DNA from: Cyclina sinensis
Taxonomy: Eukaryota > Mollusca > Bivalvia > Venerida > Veneridae
Reading direction: 5' to 3'
NCBI GenBank assembly: GCA_012932295.1
Contig: JAAONU010000001.1
Coordinates: 42,939,134 to 43,003,133 of the forward strand
DNA length: 64,000 nt
Under the pieces are notes generated by a model that was not told the DNA's origin, searched no databases, and was given only the letters and a program-made list of their open reading frames with translations. Both the position numbers and the translations under genes were made by a program. This document shows, in pieces, positions 11,078-22,100 of this stretch (position 1 is the stretch's first letter; each line of letters begins with the position of its first letter).

Positions 11078-11828
11078 GAAGAGCGCAAAAATATTACTCT
11101 AGTTGCATAAGCTATTTTCAATGTAAGATTGGTGCAACAAAAAGTACAGCATTATTATATAAACAAAACTAACAAAATAATTAACAGAGCTTCTGAACCT
11201 ACAATCTATTTTATAACCAATATTTATTGATTTTTATTTCATTTATACTTACCTGGGTTGCTAAGTAGATGTACTTTGAAATATTGTGAAAAGTAATTTT
11301 AGAGGTTGAGTTCATTAAAATTTCAAATATATTGGTTGTTTACCAGTGGTAGAGGTATGGTTTGAAACGTTTCTTTCAGAGATCTCTGTAAGTGGGACAA
11401 ACAAGGCGAAAGTGATATTCTGATTCTACCTGATTTAATGTTCATGATTTGTACATGAAATGTAAATAACTGAAGTATTCGCTTAACTATAACGTATCAG
11501 CACACGAAACAGACTTATAATTAACCAAGACAGTTGCATTCTTTAAATACGGTTTTCAAAAAAACAACAAATATAAAAACAACAACAAAAAAAATAACAA
11601 AAACTTATTTCATTTAATTTTTCTTAAATATTATCACATACTATAATTATACAACTGCATCAGTTCACATAATGTACCGACATTTTCATTCTCCTTCTAA
11701 TTGTATATTGGCTCAGTCTTCGAATTTAGCCGCCGGACCGAAGGCTCAGTCCACCAAAATGGCTGACGGTCCAGTAAAAAATTACAAATCAGTAGTCCGA
11801 CTGTCCAGTGAATATTTGTGCTGTTTTT
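10816..11828. other. Intergenic stretch with a long poly-T run
   Basis: No gene is supported. A run of about 31 T lies at 11044-11074, possibly the poly-A tail of a minus-strand retro-insertion, but no element could be recognised next to it. The remainder is AT-rich. Confidence 0.3.
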
Positions 11829-13930
11829 AGCTCACCTGAGCACAAAGTGCTCAGGGTGAGCTTTTCTGATCAGTCTTTGTCCGTCGTCCGTCGTTCGTCC
11901 GTCCATCCGTCGTCAACTTTTCATTCAAATGACATCTCCTCTGAAACCAAAGGGCCAAATTAAATGAAACTTGCCTGGGATGTTCCTTGCATGAAGCTCT
12001 ACCAAAGTTGTTCAAAGAATTCAATTCCATCAAGAACTCTGGTTGCTATGGCAACTTAAAGGAAAAACTTTGAAAATCTTCTTGTCTGAAACCACAAGGC
12101 CTGGAGCTTTGATATTTGGTATGAAGCATCATCTAGTGGACCTCTACCAAGTTTGTTCAAATTATGTCCCTGGGGTCAAAACTGACCCCGCCCCAGGGGT
12201 CAGTTGATTTTACATAGAGTTATATAGGGAAAACTTGAAAATCTTCTTCTCAGAAACCACAATGCCTACAGCTAAGATATTTGGTATGTAGCATTGTCTA
12301 GTGGATGTCTACCAAATTTGTTCAAATTATGTCCCCTGGGTCAAAAATGGCCACGCCCCAGGGTTCTTTTGGTTTACATATAGTTATATAGGAAAAACAT
12401 GAAAAATCATTTTTCTCCAAAACTAATTGGACTAGATCTTAGATATTTGGTGTGGAATATTGTGTAGAGAACCTTTACCAGTATTGTTTATATGTTGGCC
12501 CTGGGGTCAAAATTTGCCCCGCCCCAGGGGCCCTTAATATGTAAAAAAGGAAATCTTTAAAAATCTTCTTCTCAGAAACCACAATGCCTACAGCTTTGAT
12601 ATTTGGTATGTAGCATTGTGTAGTAGATGTCTACCAAGTTTGTTCAAATTATGTCCCCTGGGTCAAAATTGGCCACGCCCCAGGGTTCTCTTGGTTTACA
12701 TATAGTGATATAGGAAAAACATGAAAAATCATTTTTCTCCAAAACTAATAGGACTAGATCTTAGATATTTGGTGTGGATTATTGTGTTGAGAACCTTTAC
12801 CAGTATTGTGTATATGTTGGCCCTGGGGTCAAAATTTGCCCCGCCCCAGGGGCCCTTTATATGTAAAAAAGGAAATCTTTAAAAATCTTCTTCTTAGAAA
12901 CCACAATGCCTACAGCTTTGATATTTGGTATGTAGCATTGTGTAGTGGATGTCTACAAAGTTTGTTCAAATAATGTCCCCTGGATCAAAATTGGCCACGC
13001 CCCAGGGTTCTCTTGGTTTACATATAGTTATATAGGAAAAACATTAAAAGTCATTTTTCTCTGAAACTAATAGGACTAGATCTTAGATATTGTGTGTGGA
13101 GTATTGTGTAGAGAACCTTTACCAGTATTGTTTATATGTTGGCTCTGCCCCGGGGGCCCTTAATATGTGAAAAAGGCAATCTTTAAAAATCTTCTTACTG
13201 GAAACCTCAATGCCTACAGCTTAGATATTTGGTATGTAGCATTGTCTAGTGGATGTCTACCAAGTTTGTTCAAAATATTTTCCCTGGGTCAAAATTGGCC
13301 ACGCCCAAGGGTTCTCTTGGTTTACATAGATTTATATAGGAAAAACATGAAAAATAATTTTTCTCCAAAACAAATAGGTGTAGACCTTAGATATTTGGTG
13401 TTGAGTTTTGTGTAAAGAACCTCTACCAATATTGTTTAAATGTTGGCCCTGGGGTCAAAATTTGCCCCTACCCGGGGGCCCTTAATATGTAAAAATGGAA
13501 ATCTTTAAAAATCTTCTTGTCTGAAACCACAAGGCCTAGAATTTTAAAATTTGGCATGAAGCAAGCTTTATCAAGCTTTTCCAAATTATTAGATTAGGTT
13601 AAAGGTCATGGAGTCTAAAAATAGATTTATCTATTGTACCTCATAAAGCCTTCATTTATAGACCAATATCATTGATATTCAGTATATAGGTTCCTTGCAT
13701 GGACCTCTTCCCGTGGGTAGGGTTTGAGGTCACTGGGTCAAGGTCATAGTCACCATAGCTTATAATAGATATTTCTACTTTCTGTCATAGAGCCTTTGAC
13801 TGATATTTTACATATCTGGTTTGTAGGCACTTATATATTTTCAGTTAAAAAATGAAATACTGCTAAACAGCAAACCTACAGCCAAAGTACTCAAGTGAGC
13901 GATCCAGGGCCATCATGGCCCTCTTGTTTT
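11829..13930 (+). repeat. Family B: hairpin-headed repeat with 322-bp higher-order tandem body
   Basis: The element opens with a hairpin (AGCTCACCTGAGCAC, loop AAA, GTGCTCAGGGTGAGCT), followed by a CGTCCGTC-rich stretch (11876-11920) and a CGTCAACTTTTCATT start of body. The body consists of two diverged monomers of about 161 bp that alternate, making dimers of 322, 304 and 322 bp (GTAAAAAAGG-type marker at 12541, 12863, 13167, 13489). Each monomer holds an inverted CCTGGG...CCCAGG pair. The right end contains CTCAAGTGAGC, the inverted near-copy of GCTCACCTGAG at the left end, and then a GGGCCATCATGGCCC hairpin and TCTTGTTTT. No protein is convincingly encoded. Confidence 0.85.
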
Positions 13931-14823
13931 TTTTTTTTACTAAATACAGTAAGCAAAGTTGAGAAACAAGTAAAAAGTAGTGTTTTTTTAAAACAAAATG
14001 AAATTGTCTCTTAAAAATGCATTCTTCTCCATAGAACAGTGATTCGTTAACCCCAACTACAACATAACGCATTCGTACTTAGTTTATACATAACCGGTGC
14101 TCAGGCTATAATCTCCCTTTCCAGTTTTCGCGATAAATATGATATTTTATTTTAATTATTGACAAGGCTATTTCTGGTGTAAAGAGAAAAAAGCCAGCCG
14201 AGAGTAACACCTTATTTTCATTATTCTATTTCATGAAATAACTCTGTTTCGGTTTCCTATTTTTTTTTTTTACATGCATGTATACATTTTCGGAAAATGA
14301 CATCCGATCCATTCCATTACACTCATTTATCGACCATAGTACATAATGTAGTCGTACGGAATATATAGCAGGGGTAATCAATGGTGACATGTATATATGG
14401 CATTTTCAGAAGTTGGGAAAAAAAGTTTAGATAAAAATCTAGTAAAAAGTTTAACTGAACTTACAGTGTCATGATGTCTGTCATGAATGTGAAAGGATGT
14501 ACAGTATGGAAATGTATTATTAAGAAACAATAATAAATTTTTGTAAAAATGCTGTTAATCATAATTTTATAAAACTGAATTTTTCATGAGGCTTCATCAG
14601 TCAAATCAGACTAATTATCAATGTTGCTTATTGTGTGTTAACACAGATCATAGATGTATATAATGTAGATATAATTACAGATGTATAATGAATATTAAAG
14701 ATGTGCATGGTGTAGTATTTGACTAACAGCCACTTCACTGAATAGGTTTTAAGGCGGAGCATCTGTGTGAGTAACAGCTGATGACTAAAGTACCATAGCT
14801 TTCTATAAGTTAGAAATTTGATG

Positions 14824-15002
14824 CAGCAAAATCGTTATGACCCTTGAATTCACTGTCACACAGCAAAATCCCTGTGAGATCTGAATTCAACATCATGGAG
14901 CACAGTCCTTGTGACCTCTGAATTCACTGTCATGCAGCAAAGTCCTTATGATCCTCTGAATTCACTGTCACACAGCAAAATCCTTATGAGGTCTGAATTC
15001 AG
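14824..15002 (+). repeat. Minisatellite, 37-bp unit, five copies
   Basis: CAGCAAAATCC-type words recur at about 14824, 14861, 14898, 14934 and 14972, with CTGAATTCACTGTCA between them. Copies differ by a few substitutions. It lies between family B and family E repeats, and no gene is associated. Confidence 0.75.
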
Positions 15003-15189
15003 GCAAATCATAATGTCAAACATATTAAGACTATCTGTAGAGTAATTTTTAGAATGTTAAATATAAGTTTTCCATGTTTTTTTTTTCAAATTATTAAGCA
15101 TTTTATACAAATTGTTACATATTTTGGCTGAAAATGGTTGATTCTGGTAATGTGAAGTAGATTCTGGTAAAAAATCTATTCTGGTATTT

Positions 15190-15727
15190 AGTGTGATGCA
15201 TCTGAAAATTTGTCAGAATGTTTGTATTTATACATCTAGGACATGTTTAAAAGTGGGGTCACATGGGGGTAAGAAGTAGTTCAACATGCTAGAGGCCACA
15301 TTTTTACCCAAACATGATGAAAATTTATCAGAATGTTTGTATTGATGATATCTAGGTCTTGTAGGTTACAAGAGTTAAAAAATGTAGGTCAGAAGGCAAT
15401 GCTTTCTACATGATCATCATCAAAGTTTGTTACAATGATTGTCTTAATGATATCTGGGTCATGTTTGAAAGTGGGTCATTCAAGGTCAGAAATTAGGTCA
15501 TCATGCTAATGGCCATATTTTTCAACCTTATCATTATGAAAATTTTTCAGACTGTTTCTGTTGATGATATCTAGGTCATATTTAAATGCAGTCACAATGG
15601 GTCAATTTGGGTTAAACTGTTAGTTGCCTGGCTGGAGGCAATATTTTCTTATCAGTTTTCATTGAATTTTCATGAGGCAAAAGAGTACTCAGCTGAGCCA
15701 TATAGGGCCATCATGGTCCTTTTGTTA
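15190..15727 (+). repeat. Family E: tandem repeat (about 117-bp unit) ending with the family B tail
   Basis: TATCTAGGTC or close variants occur at 15233, 15349, 15451 and 15569. Units also share GAAAATTTRTCAGAATGTTTG and GGTCA words. The right end (ACTCAGCTGAGC...GGGCCATCATGGTCC...TTTTGTT) is the family B terminus, although the body is unrelated in sequence. The left head was not found, so the copy is probably truncated. Confidence 0.7.
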
Positions 15728-16018
15728 TCCTTACCACGTCTCGGCAAACCTGTGAGTGCTACATGTGAAAACTTTTAGTAACCAATACGAAGATCAAAAT
15801 TTGCTTAGTGTTTTCAAAATAGTTTTATAAAAGACTTGTCAAGATCTCATTTCTTACAAGGCCAAGCTAATCCTGAATGTTGATTGGCTGAATCTTGTAT
15901 TTGCAGAGTATTTCCATATTGGCTATGTTTATCCTGTTTTGGCCAAGTTTTGAAATCTATTGGTAAGGTTTACATTGTATCAAGCCAACAAATTGACCAG
16001 ATTCTTGCTTAATATTAT

Positions 16019-16182
16019 TAGGTTATTATACATTTAACTGTACAATACAGGAATATATTTGGACGAGTACACAGCTTGAAAAGTCATATTGGACGAGCTG
16101 ATAGGCGAGTCCAATATGACTTTTCAAGCTGTGTACGAGTCCAAATATATTCCGTATTGTACAGTTAAATGTATAATAACCT
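16019..16182. repeat. Near-perfect 164-bp palindrome (about 80-bp arms)
   Basis: Both arms, read from their outer ends, run AGGTTATTATACATTTAACT, then GTACAATAC, GGAATATATTTGGAC, GTACACAGCTTGAAAAGTC and ATATTGGAC, with a centre of only a few bases (GAGCTGATAGGCGAG). Mismatches are limited to a few positions around the GACGAG/CTCGTC words. It is probably a foldback transposon. Similar words (GGGAATATATTGGACGG, AGATATATAATAATA) recur at 16458-16535, so a larger element may span to about 16540. Confidence 0.85.
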
Positions 16183-16552
16183 TTTATTATATATCTTCCG
16201 TTTAATTTGAAATATACATCATCATCATCCCCAACAAAGCCACCATAAATCAAATTTCTTTGAAGAAATTTCTTCATCTGTCAACATTTTGACTTCTGTC
16301 AAAACAAAACAACGCTTCCTGGTCAGCTAGACACTTTACAAGCAGTTTTAAACATATGCTTACAAGCGTCTTTATACACGCATGGTTCCCGGTCTTTAAT
16401 TCGTTAGAGATTGAAATCGGAAACCAGACTAGCATCGTTTAGTGCACATGTACCCAACCGTACGGGAATATATTGGACGGTCACGTAGTACAAATGCAGA
16501 TTGTCGATTGGTTACATTTATTAGATATATAATAATATAAAATTCATTAATA

Positions 16553-17299
16553 CTGGGCAGCAGGGCTCCTAAAATTTTGAATTCTCAATCGGTCCGAGAC
16601 CTCAAACCCCCCCCCCCCCCTCCCCCCCCGGAGACCAAGAACCAACAAAAAAATAGAAACGATTTAAGGGCAAAGAACAATTTGAGTTATGATAGTGTTT
16701 ACGTCGCGAAAATATGTGTTTAAGCGAAAGTAGAATTAGAGCTAATTTTACAACGTCAAATTAGTCACTGATATTTTAAAGTGTGCTTTGTGCTGCAGCT
16801 AGCCACTATAATTACTATTACGCCCTTAATGAAATTAAGAAGACGACATTTATCGCCTATTTCGATGCACACTCCTCGCACCGGTTACGTCACGCTTTTC
16901 TACTTTAACTGTTTTCTGTACTGATCAGGGGAAGTAACCACTGCGGGGAGTATGATTTCGATGAAATTCTATTTCACAGTTTGAGCCGGTCAACTTTAAT
17001 CGATTGGCCGGCTGCAAATCAAGCACACTTTTACTTGTTTACAAGTTAATTGGCAATAATTGCCGCGGGCAACAGTGACAGTTTTATGGTTTTATGATAG
17101 GTGTGAAGTACCGGATTAGCGATCAAATGAGGTTTTGGTGTGAGATTTTGACTGTTTTTTGAAAAGTTAGACAGATTTTTTTTTTTTGAAATTATCTGGA
17201 CCGATTTTTTAAGGACTTTTGGACATCGAAATCGGTCCATAGAGATAAAATTCGGTCAAAACCGGCAAATTTTCGGTTTTCGGGAGCCCTGCTGGGCAG
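16553..17299. mobile_element. hAT-like non-autonomous DNA transposon, 731 bp, with 8-bp target duplication
   Basis: The element 16561-17291 begins CAGGGCTCC and ends GGAGCCCTG, a perfect 9-bp terminal inverted repeat of the hAT type (CAGGG start). It is flanked by identical 8-bp copies of CTGGGCAG at 16553-16560 and 17292-17299; 8-bp duplications are diagnostic for hAT. Subterminal regions have AATCGGTCC-type words on both sides in inverted orientation. It contains a long poly-C tract (about 16605-16628) and a nested smaller element (16868-16954). No transposase frame is present, so it depended on an autonomous partner. Confidence 0.92.
16859..16963. mobile_element. 87-bp MITE with 9-bp target duplication, nested in the hAT element
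   Basis: The element 16868-16954 starts CACACTCCTCGCA and ends TGCGGGGAGTATG, an imperfect inverted repeat (CAYACTCCYCGC). Both sides carry the perfect 9-bp ATTTCGATG (16859-16867 and 16955-16963). A 9-bp duplication is typical of Mutator-like elements. A second copy in opposite orientation lies at 58822-58901 with a different flank. Both copies share ACTGATCAGGGGAAGTAACC. At this size it can carry little beyond its ends. Confidence 0.85.
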
Positions 17300-18838
17300 T
17301 ATACGATCAAATTGAAATGGTGTACATTACCTATGTTCTAATGATGTTTATTAATGTTAAGGTAGCAAATTAGGTCAATGTTTAAGCTTAATTAAAAAAA
17401 AAATGTACAATGGCCATACTGTTTCTAAAAACTTATTTGGAGCTGTCTTATTGTATTGTTGACTATACAATATTACTTATTATACAGATACATGTACCAT
17501 ATTTCAAGCATGCCTTTCAAGGTCAAGGTCAGATTTGATACCAAAGAGAGAAATCAACTGTTTTAGAAGTTGCAAGTCATAAATTATAGATTTTGGTTAT
17601 GATATTGACAGGAAATTAATAACTAAAACTGACATGTCAGTTAATTGAATGTCAGTCATTAAACAGTCATACATGTAATTAAACAGTCATAAGATATTTT
17701 AATATATCAGTGAAATAGTTATCAGCTTTAGACATGGTCCATAAACTCATGATTTAATTTATCTCTAGGCTGACATTTTGATAACAAAGAATTATATTGG
17801 CTGAAAGACTTTTGTCAATACGTGGTGTAAATAAACAAACCTAAATAAAGATCACACAGTACTGGTATTTTTAGGGTTTGTATAAGGCAGTGGAAATATT
17901 TTATAGTGCGAGTGTCACATGTTATTTAGTCATGTGTTACGGTAGTATGGAGTACCTAGGAATTTGGAAATGCTATATTTGTATGTAAATATCTAGGAAA
18001 ACCAGGAAGGTATATTTAAATAGTACAAATTATTTTCAGTCTAGGATTTGAAAAAAGGAAATAGGATATATAGTACAATATAATTGTAGATGTAAGTTGC
18101 CCTTTATTAAATAGATATGTAAAACTATCTATCTACCATAATTTTATTTTTATGTACTTTAAAATGTTTAGAACAGTGAAAATAGGGAAGTTTTATGTAA
18201 CCATAAATAATTTCTTTGAGAAAAGTTTTGAACTTAAAAATAACACCAAGAAAATACGGGATTTGTGGTTTATAGTACAAAAACGGAACTAATAATCTAT
18301 ATTGTAAGAACAAGGATGCTGTAAGAACTTGTTTATAAAAGTACACTGTGGTTTAGATACATCAGAAGTTACTAAGTAGTTCTACCGTCTTACTAGTTTT
18401 CTCATGATAGATGATGTTTTTAAAATCAGTGGAATTCCCAACAGTTCACTATTGTATTATTTTACATATAATGAAGTAGGTGACTATGAAAAGCATTGCC
18501 AGCAGGATACCAGTGTATTACGTATAAGTATTTCTTCAGTATCAGCTGATCACATTAGCGAATTATTTTTATAATGTTTGGTCAGTTTGTTAAGTATAGA
18601 CACTTAAGTTGCCAAATTCTTAAATGGAAATGACAAAGAGTGTTTGTCATTTTGTAATGTATATTTAAGTGGCTAAGACATCATGCAGTAAAGATTTCTT
18701 CCTGTGATGTCAGTTTTATGAAAGTTAGTAGTATACTATGAGTATTGAACTGTTTGACATCAAGTACTACTAATCTAATCAGTTTATTTTGTAATGGTAT
18801 TGCATATTGATTACTGTGGTCACTTGTTTGTATTTCAG
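17300..18838. other. MICALL upstream region
   Basis: No coding exon is supported. This stretch precedes the first coding exon of MICALL. One TTCAAGGTCAAGGTCAG word (about 17517) resembles the half-site arrays of the repeat families, but no body is recognisable. A TTTGTATTTCAG acceptor at 18827-18838 implies that a 5' UTR exon lies somewhere upstream. Confidence 0.35.
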
Positions 18839-19107
18839 AGTAATGCTGTTTGCTTTGTCTTGGTCAAGCGGGGATTCCGATGTGTGCCCAACTATTTAAA
18901 TTGTCATTAACGTATTAGATGATATAACAAAACAGCCTCTTTAGACAAGAAATTCAAGATGGCGATGACAAAAGTGAAAAACTTACAGTTGTGGTGTAAG
19001 AAAATGGCCGATGGATATAGGGACGTAGAGGTTCGTGATATGGCAGCATCATGGAAGAGTGGGCTGGCTTTCTGTGCCATCATTCACAGGTTCCGGCCAG
19101 ATCTGAT
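18839..19107 (+). other. MICALL: MICALL first coding exon with acceptor and 5' UTR part
   Basis: TATTTCAG precedes 18839 and GTAAGT follows 19107. The ATG at 18959 is in a good context (AAGATGGCG) and starts the CH domain directly, as expected for MICALL proteins; a second ATG two codons later is also possible. The acceptor upstream of the ATG shows that the transcript has at least one non-coding exon further 5', which I could not locate. Confidence 0.7.
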
Positions 19108-22100
19108 GTAAGTTATCAATAAATAATTTTTCTGTTTTCTAAAAAGTAACCAGAGATGACAGTTTTCTTGAATTCAACTTTACTAGATCACTTCATTTTT
19201 CTTTACAAGGTGCTTGGGACCCTACTAGGCTCTTGACAGAAAGGAACATAATGATCAATTTTGGTATTACAAATAGTTACAAAAATTGTTGTTTCATTAT
19301 AAAAAAAATGTAAAGAGAAAATTCTCTGCCCTGTGTATAAGAATTATAAACTGGTTGGTTGCAAGTAATTAAATAACAATAAGAGGTCCTAATGAAGATT
19401 CTTAATTAAGTCTGCAAGACTGATGGACTGATTGTGGAAAGTTACAGATTCTAATGAAAAATTGTTGCTGTCCTATTGATTTCTGTGTCTTAAGTCATTA
19501 ATTATAAAAGAAAACATGTACCTTATGTCCAGCATTGATTGACGGGTTGAGTATTCTTTACTACGTTGTAACAGTTTGTACTGGCACTTGGGTGATGTTT
19601 TGCTTTGAATATTGATACTCTGAATGTTTAGAGTTTGTTAATCTTGTATAGATATTTGTATAGGTGGTTGATTTCAAAAGTGCCTGAAATCATTTAATTA
19701 TTCACTATTCAAGATAATGTCAAGTCTAGTTTAGCTACACTGTACATTACAAGGGAAACAAATTTGATCAATCAGTAAGAATATTAGGTTTCCAATGCAA
19801 GTTTGGCTTGATGGTTAACATTGAGCTGCATTCTTTAGTTATTATAACGAATCAGGTCCCAGTAATGTTCAGAATTTCTTTCATTGAAACTTTATAAGGG
19901 TGTATTAGTGTAAAACTGTGTTGCTATGGTGGTGAATGGTATCACTTTTCTTAATTCACCTGTCAGATATGTGGTTTAATCAGCCACATTTCCTCAACTT
20001 CAGTTAGATGTTAATCTTGATTTTCTAACATCTTTGTTTGGGCATATATTTGTTTTTTTTTTTTTTGTAAACAAATCCGTATTTAGTATTGATTTTTACC
20101 ATTTGGACATCAGAGTGGTTTGACTCTTCTGAAGATAGGAAAGATTAACATTAAAATTTGATACTGTATTTCCTACAGGAATTATGTACACTGATGATAA
20201 CTAATCCATCACAAGTTTATTGTTTGTAACATATGGGATGGTTATTCATTTTGTAAACACAATGTGCATTTTACTGTAACCTGCCTTTGTTACCTATACA
20301 AATTTCTTTGTTTCCATTTGCCTTTCTTTTTCACAGGGATGGCAAAATATCTTACATAAAGATGTCTTAAACAATGTCTCAAACAATGCTTTTTTCAATC
20401 CCAAACATTTTAAGCTTATTCTTTCAGAGTACTATTTTTTAAAGAAGATAGAATATTTAATGCTAAATTATGCCAAATTTAACTTGAGTGCACAAATGTT
20501 CATCAAGATAATACTTGTATTTTTGGTCACAGTTTTGTATGAAGTCAGTGAAGTTGTTGTTGTTTTTATTTTGTGCCAAAAGAATATATTGCAGGAGAAA
20601 TCATGACTTGTAGATATTTCGGTTCTCATTGTTTTTGTGTGAAATAAAACTATTTTAAGAATGAAGAGCCAGCTAGGTGTCATTAAAGAATCTTTCATGC
20701 TCTTCTGCTATCAGCTGAGATGTAATGTTGAATTATTTATATTTAATTATAAGGGACACTCATACTTAATCTACCACTGTAAATATCTGGTGTATATTTC
20801 AGAATTAAGTAGAAGATATGGCTGAAGTGAGTGCAAATAACAATAATCCAGGATTATCTGTTTTAGATATCAGTTACACCAATAAAGTCAATGATCATGA
20901 AGTCATTAAATTGTTAAAGTCAACAATGGTTTTAATCTTATTTTATCTTCTTGCTGCACATTGATAAAGCATCAATTGTTTGTCAACAACAAAGATCTAA
21001 GTACATGGCTAACATTGCACATTATTTTGACCTTTGTATCATTCGTTTCCACTTATCATTCCATTGAACTAACAAGGACGTTTCAACAATTATTGGATTA
21101 CTCATCCTATACAGATATTTGGGGATTCATTTACTGTCATGAATGATTCAAATACCTTCAACGCTAATATGTAAATAAGTAATAAGTCACAAGCTATATG
21201 AGAACCTATATCCAGTTTTGTTGAAACATGTGTGGCCATAAATGAAGGGGCTAGTTTTAAGTAAATGTAACCAGATTCTTCCTTTAAGCCTTTCCCCATT
21301 AGATGGAAGATCCATAAAATCTTTTTAGGGTTTTGAACTTCTGATATATATTCTTGTGAGAAAGCTCCAAATATATCATCAGAACCTTGCCCCTTAAATT
21401 CACCAATCCTGTTGGGTGCGTCGATTATCTTTTCAGGTCAACCTTAAGGTGGGGTTTTGACCAAATAAACTTTTAGTAGGTGAAAATGATAGCTTGCCTC
21501 AGGTTGCCTGTTGTGATAGCAATACCAGACTTAAATATTGCTGTGATCTTGCCAGTGTTGTATAAAAAATAGCTGGTCCTCATTTTAGGAATGATGTGTT
21601 GTGTTTGTTACATATAAATGCAATGTTTAAGAAATAGGAATTCCATAAATGGCTGTAATAAGTTGGTCTGACACCTGTCTTGATAGCTGAAGCAGTAAAT
21701 AGTAGCCATTGCATATTTCTACTTCTTTATATTTGGTAATTTTGAAGATGGTTTAAAAGTTACAAGCTTTATGAAAAACCCAGACTTCAGCTTAAACAGC
21801 TGCAAACTATTTAAAAGAATGGAAATAAATTATTTAAAAAATGTACTTTACAGAATAAGAAAGTTACTTTTTGATAAGCGATCTTGAGATTCCTGTTAGA
21901 TGCTTGAAATAGTTTTATACTTGTAAACAGGCACAACAAGGAAAACATCCAGTGTTAGGTGTATGTCCTGTTTGCTTGAGAAGATAACATTATTGATACA
22001 GTGCAGGTTATAAATGATGACAGGTGCAAGTACTTAGACTAGACAAAATGTTATAGAAGTTTAGAATTAAGTCTTATTAAGTTTTAAGATTTAATCGTTT

